In this document: piece after piece, positions 61,041 through 64,000 of the stretch
Layout: each line of letters starts with the position of its first letter
How positions within the stretch are numbered: the stretch's first letter is position 1
Source: JAUASW01 sp036880965
Lineage (GTDB): Bacteria; Pseudomonadota; Gammaproteobacteria; Burkholderiales; Burkholderiaceae_C
Reading direction: 5' to 3'
Length of the DNA: 64,000 nt
Assembly: GCF_036880965.1 (NCBI RefSeq)
Contig: NZ_JBAJMV010000002.1
Location: 823,218-887,217 of the forward strand
The notes under the pieces: generated by a model
What the model saw: the letters and a program-made list of their open reading frames with translations, nothing else
What the model was told of the DNA's origin: nothing
Databases searched by the model: none
Made by a program: the position numbers and the translations under genes

Positions 61041-61994
61041 CTATCTGGGCGTGGGCGCCGAACTGGAGGAATCATTTTCACTCGCTTGTCCAGGCGCCGG
61101 GGCAGTTTCGTCGTCGATATCGGGAAGATTTTTCAAAACCGCGTCTTCTGCATCACGGTTCATCACGATGATACTGATCCGCCGGTTGGCCGGGCCCTTG
61201 GGGTCCTTGGTGTCCAGCAGCTTGCTGGAAGCGAGCCCCTGCACCCGCAGCATGCGCTCTTCGCTCAGGCCGCCCGCCACCATCTCGCGGCGCGAAGCAT
61301 TGGCCCGGTCGGCCGAGAGCTCCCAATTGCTGTAGCCCTTGTCGCCCGCCGGGAATGGCGTGGCGTCGGTGTGCCCCTCGATGGTCAGCCGGTTGGGCAC
61401 CTCGGTCAGCACATTGCCCAGTTCTCGCAGCAGCTCACGCATATAGGGTTTCACCACGGCGCTGCCGCTGTCGAACATGGGCCGGTTGTTCTCGTCGACG
61501 ATCTGGATGCGCAGACCTTCCTTGGTCATGTCCAGCCGAATCTGCCCGCCCAGCGCCGAAAACCGAGGGTTATCCTTTAGCACCTCCTCGACCTTGCTCT
61601 TGAGCTCCTGCAGCCGCGTGCGCTCGGCACGGCGCTGCTCTTCCTTCAATGCGCGCAGATTGAAGGAAGAGCGCTTGGATTCGACGTCGCCTTCCTTGAC
61701 CTGGCCGGACTGCCGGGTCAGGTCCTTGCCGCCGCCCTTGATCACGTGCGAGGCATCACCTGACCCCGAGCCGCCGGCCATGGCCACCTTCAGCGGCGAC
61801 TGGAAGTAGTCGGCAATCCCCTTCTTGTCGCCTTCGGTGGTGGAGCCAAGCAGCCACATCAGCAGGAAGAAAGCCATCATGGCGGTCACGAAGTCGGCAT
61901 AGGCGATCTTCCAGGCGCCGCCATGGGCGGCATGGCCGCCCTTCTTCACCCGCTTGATGATGATGGGTTGGAGCTTCTTGGCGTCACCAGCCAT
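61041..61994 (-). CDS. motB: Flagellar stator protein MotB
   Basis: A 317-aa stator subunit. The single membrane helix (about 30-50) starts with WKIAYADFVTAMMAFFLLMW, where Asp34 is the proton-carrying residue. A plug and linker region follows, then the OmpA-like peptidoglycan-binding domain (about 150-270; LTIEGHTDATPF, NWELSADRANASRREM). The long basic N terminus and HGGAWKIAYADF are typical. It lies 137 bp after motA, with a palindromic element in between. Confidence 0.96.
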   Translation of the reverse strand: MAGDAKKLQPIIIKRVKKGGHAAHGGAWKIAYADFVTAMMAFFLLMWLLGSTTEGDKKGIADYFQSPLKVAMAGGSGSGDASHVIKGGGKDLTRQSGQVKEGDVESKRSSFNLRALKEEQRRAERTRLQELKSKVEEVLKDNPRFSALGGQIRLDMTKEGLRIQIVDENNRPMFDSGSAVVKPYMRELLRELGNVLTEVPNRLTIEGHTDATPFPAGDKGYSNWELSADRANASRREMVAGGLSEERMLRVQGLASSKLLDTKDPKGPANRRISIIVMNRDAEDAVLKNLPDIDDETAPAPGQASENDSSSSAPTPR

Positions 61995-62028
61995 GTTTCA
62001 ACTGTCCTTCCGTATTCCGTCGTCCGCT

Positions 62029-62103
62029 GGGCCGCCCCAAGGACGACGACTGCGAAGCATTGCGGGTCACTGCCCGCGAGGCTTCGCGCCCCCTCGGGGG
62101 GCC
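62029..62103. repeat. REP-like imperfect palindromic element in the motA-motB spacer
   Basis: The element begins GGGCCGCCCCAAGG and ends CCCCCTCGGGGGGCC, which are roughly inverted. Inside, CGAAGC ... GCTTCG encloses GCGGG-TCACTG-CCCGC, giving a stacked hairpin. Similar C/G-rich intergenic elements are, as I recall, frequent in Comamonadaceae genomes. Confidence 0.5.
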
Positions 62104-62131
62104 AACTGCGTACCCGCAGGCGAGGGGCTCA

Positions 62132-62989
62132 CTATTTCTTCTTCACGTGAGCTTCGAGCTCAGCAAAGGTCGGGCGCTCTGTGGAATAGAGCACCTTGCG
62201 GCCGAACTCGATCGCAACCTGCGGGGCATAGCCCTGCATCGAGGCCAGCAGCGTGGTCTTGATGCACTGCAGCTCCTTGCCATCTTCGTCGACCTTGGAC
62301 TCCAGCAGGCCGGCCAGCGGCTCGGCAAAGGCATAGGCCAGGAGAATGCCGAGGAAGGTACCGACCAGGGCCGAGCCGATCATGCCGCCCAGCACGGCCG
62401 GCGGCTGACCCACCGAGCCCATGGTGTTCACCACACCCAGCACGGCGGCCACGATGCCGAAGGCCGGCAGGCCGCCGGCCAGGCGCTGGATGGCCTGCAC
62501 CGCCATGAAGGCCTCGTGGTGGTGGGTGTCAATCTCGTTGTCCATCAAGGATTCGATCTCATGGGCGTTCAGATTGCCGGAGACCATCATGCGCAGGTAG
62601 TCGGTGATGAACTCGGTGACATGATGGTCATGGCCCACCACCGGGTACTTCTGGAACAGCGGCGAGCTGTGCGGGTCTTCGACGTCCTTTTCAATCGACA
62701 TCAGGCCTTCCTTGCGGGCCTTCTGCAGGATGTCGTAGAGCAGCGCCAGCAGCTCCATGTAGCGAGCCTTGGTGTACTTGCCGCCCTTGAAGCAGGTACC
62801 GAGGCCTTTCATGGTGGCCTTCATCACCTTGGGCGGATTGGTGGCCAGCATGCCGCCAATGGCTGCGCCGAAGATGGTGGTCATCTCGAAGGGCAGTGCA
62901 TGCAGGATCACGGCGATGTTGCCTCCGTGGGCGATGTACACCCCGAAGATGCAGGCCATCGCGACCAGCCAACCGATGATTACGAACAT
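62132..62989 (-). CDS. motA: Flagellar stator protein MotA
   Basis: A 285-aa proton-driven stator subunit with four membrane segments. The N terminus is MFVIIGWLVAMACIFGVYIA. The cytoplasmic loop carries the charged rotor-contact residues, and the third and fourth helices include AVLGVVNTMGSVGQPPAVLG and ALVGTFLGILLAYAFAEPLA. Length is close to E. coli MotA (295 aa). A sigma-28 promoter is visible upstream. It heads motA-motB-cheY-cheZ. Confidence 0.97.
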   Translation of the reverse strand: MFVIIGWLVAMACIFGVYIAHGGNIAVILHALPFEMTTIFGAAIGGMLATNPPKVMKATMKGLGTCFKGGKYTKARYMELLALLYDILQKARKEGLMSIEKDVEDPHSSPLFQKYPVVGHDHHVTEFITDYLRMMVSGNLNAHEIESLMDNEIDTHHHEAFMAVQAIQRLAGGLPAFGIVAAVLGVVNTMGSVGQPPAVLGGMIGSALVGTFLGILLAYAFAEPLAGLLESKVDEDGKELQCIKTTLLASMQGYAPQVAIEFGRKVLYSTERPTFAELEAHVKKK

Positions 62990-63058
62990 TTGTGATTCAG
63001 GCTGTGTTGAGCTTCAGACGCGCCGCTCCCTTGAAGATGCGGCGCCGGCTTAGCGTTC

Positions 63059-63085
63059 ATTTCGGCGCAATGCTTCATGACTTGA
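63059..63085 (-). promoter_or_regulatory. Candidate sigma-28 promoter of motA
   Basis: Read leftward: TCAAGTCA, 11 bp, GCCGAAAT. It matches the flagellar pattern at 5/8 and 6/8 with exact spacing. The -10 ends 69 bp before the motA ATG. Confidence 0.65.
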
Positions 63086-63142
63086 GTGTCGAGGGTCGCG
63101 CTGCGCCCCCATCCTCTCATCATTGCCTGATTTTGGGTCCAA

Positions 63143-63859
63143 CTAGATGCGATAGACCCACAGTCGCCGCCCGTGATCAAGGTCAATCCTTGCATCGGGC
63201 TGGCGCTCGGCCACTTCAAAGTCCAGGCTGGCCAGCCAGCTGCCGGGTGCCAGTTCGGCATGGGCCTTGTCCCAGGCCTGCGCCATGGACTCGGGCCGCT
63301 GGAACAGATAGACAAGCCGATAGGGACGCCAGTCCAGCGCCCACATATCGCCCTGGTGCACCTGAGCCCAAGGGCAGCGCAGACGACTGAGGAAGGCCAG
63401 GAGATGGCTCCACTCGATGCCCTCGACCCGGGCCTGCGGGTAGGCGCGGCGTAACGCCCGCAGGCCTGCGCCGAGGCCGCAGCCGGCGTCCAGGACCTTG
63501 TCATCCGCTTGGAGCGTGATTTGCTGGCTCAACTCATCCAGTGCACCCACAGGCGTCGGGAACAGCGGCGCGTCGCGCCAGCTGCGTTGCGGATAGGCCA
63601 ACAGCAGCAAGCCCAGCGGCAGCAGCCAGGCCCAGGCCGGCAACAGGCCCTGGGCAGACACCAGCAGCGAAAGCGGAAAGCCCGCCGCGATGATCACGCG
63701 CCGCCAGCGCCGTGCATGTGGCCAGGCCAGTGCCAGGCCAAGCAGGCTGGCGGCAGCGAGTGCCAGCAGCAGCCCCTGCGACAGAAGCAGCCGGTACAAG
63801 AACCAGCAGGCCGCCCAGCTTGCAAGGGCGGCCAGCGGCCAGATCAGGGTGGAAGCCAA
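63143..63859 (-). CDS. Membrane-linked class I SAM-dependent methyltransferase-like protein
   Basis: A 238-aa protein with three or four hydrophobic segments in residues 1-90, then a class I methyltransferase domain with the SAM-binding DKVLDAGCGLGAGLRAL and the acidic strand end VEGIEWS. The start is TTG at 63859: no ATG or GTG lies between it and the in-frame TGA at 63878-63880. The ribosome site is weak. The substrate is unknown. The gene starts 18 bp after the stop of the upstream gene, so they are probably coupled. It is convergent neither with motA nor others: motA starts 153 bp to its left on the same strand. Confidence 0.75.
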   Translation of the reverse strand: MASTLIWPLAALASWAACWFLYRLLLSQGLLLALAAASLLGLALAWPHARRWRRVIIAAGFPLSLLVSAQGLLPAWAWLLPLGLLLLAYPQRSWRDAPLFPTPVGALDELSQQITLQADDKVLDAGCGLGAGLRALRRAYPQARVEGIEWSHLLAFLSRLRCPWAQVHQGDMWALDWRPYRLVYLFQRPESMAQAWDKAHAELAPGSWLASLDFEVAERQPDARIDLDHGRRLWVYRI

Positions 63860-63877
63860 GGCTTCGAATCGTCGCTG

Positions 63878-64000
63878 TCAGTGCATCTGGATGGCGCCAC
63901 TGGCGCGACCCTTGCCCGCGCGTGCCGGCGGGTTGCACAGACCGCACACATAGTGGCGTGCCACCTCGTGCGGATGCGTCACGAACTGCCCTGCGCACTT
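63878..64000 (-). CDS. Zinc-ribbon-like protein, C-terminal part (cut by the window edge)
   Basis: The last 40 codons of a leftward gene that begins beyond the window. The visible part reads KCAGQFVTHPHEVARHYVCG onward and has CGLCN, so two or three Cys (KCAG, VCGLC) could bind zinc with residues outside. It ends in a basic, Gly/Ala-rich tail and QMH. I do not recognise the family. It overlaps no other gene and precedes the methyltransferase by 18 bp. Confidence 0.6.
   Translation of the reverse strand, partial: KCAGQFVTHPHEVARHYVCGLCNPPARAGKGRASGAIQMH

Overview
The window is a high-GC, gene-dense chromosomal segment. Its gene content and protein sequences point to a flagellated betaproteobacterium of the Burkholderiales, probably the Roseateles/Mitsuaria/Rubrivivax neighbourhood. 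That placement is inferred from DUF3460, VF530, DUF1841, a minCDE block, KefF/KefC and the flagellar gene order; it was not tested by a search. I saw no rRNA, tRNA, CRISPR array, phage or insertion sequence.

Left part (1-24.6 kb), mixed housekeeping. The 3' end of ppc is followed by a leftward four-gene unit: a LytS/AlgZ-type kinase, a LytTR regulator and two tandem paralogous membrane-anchored proteins of unknown function, each with six collinear cysteines. Next come argH, a bacteriohemerythrin, dinB, dusC, a YgjP-like metalloprotease, a small ferredoxin, a serine hydrolase, a VF530 protein and minCDE. A 660-bp non-coding stretch upstream of minC carries DnaA-box-like sequences. Then follow a small TTG-start gene, metG, a SulP transporter, DUF3460, scpA, a NarL-type regulator, a MaoC hydratase, an orphan ParA, kefF-kefC and DUF1841. 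A bidirectional terminator separates this from the flagellar block.

Middle (24.6-36.9 kb), flagellar rod-hook-ring cluster. flgA, flgM and flgN run left and flgBCDEFGHIJKL run right from a shared control region with a candidate FlhDC box. flgM has its own candidate sigma-28 promoter.

Signalling block (36.9-50 kb). An HDOD protein, a multi-PAS HisKA_2 kinase and an ANTAR response regulator form one unit. Divergent from the following convergent kinase is a three-gene operon: a hybrid kinase with REC and Hpt, a REC-PAS-GGDEF-EAL protein and a GGDEF cyclase. It has a near-consensus sigma-28 promoter, so it is probably a late flagellar-class c-di-GMP phosphorelay.

Right part (50-63 kb), leftward motility genes. 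motA-motB-cheY-cheZ, with a sigma-28 promoter and a terminator after cheZ, is followed by flhB-flhA-flhF-flhG-like-fliA and two chemoreceptors. One receptor is soluble with its sensory region at the C terminus. The window ends with a membrane-linked methyltransferase and the 3' end of a zinc-ribbon gene.

Together the window holds export components (FlhA/FlhB), placement factors (FlhF and a degenerate FlhG), sigma-28 and its anti-sigma factor FlgM, the stator and the chemotaxis output proteins. Fifteen proteins or more of sensory and c-di-GMP signalling surround them. Promoter and operator calls come from reading motifs by eye and are candidates.
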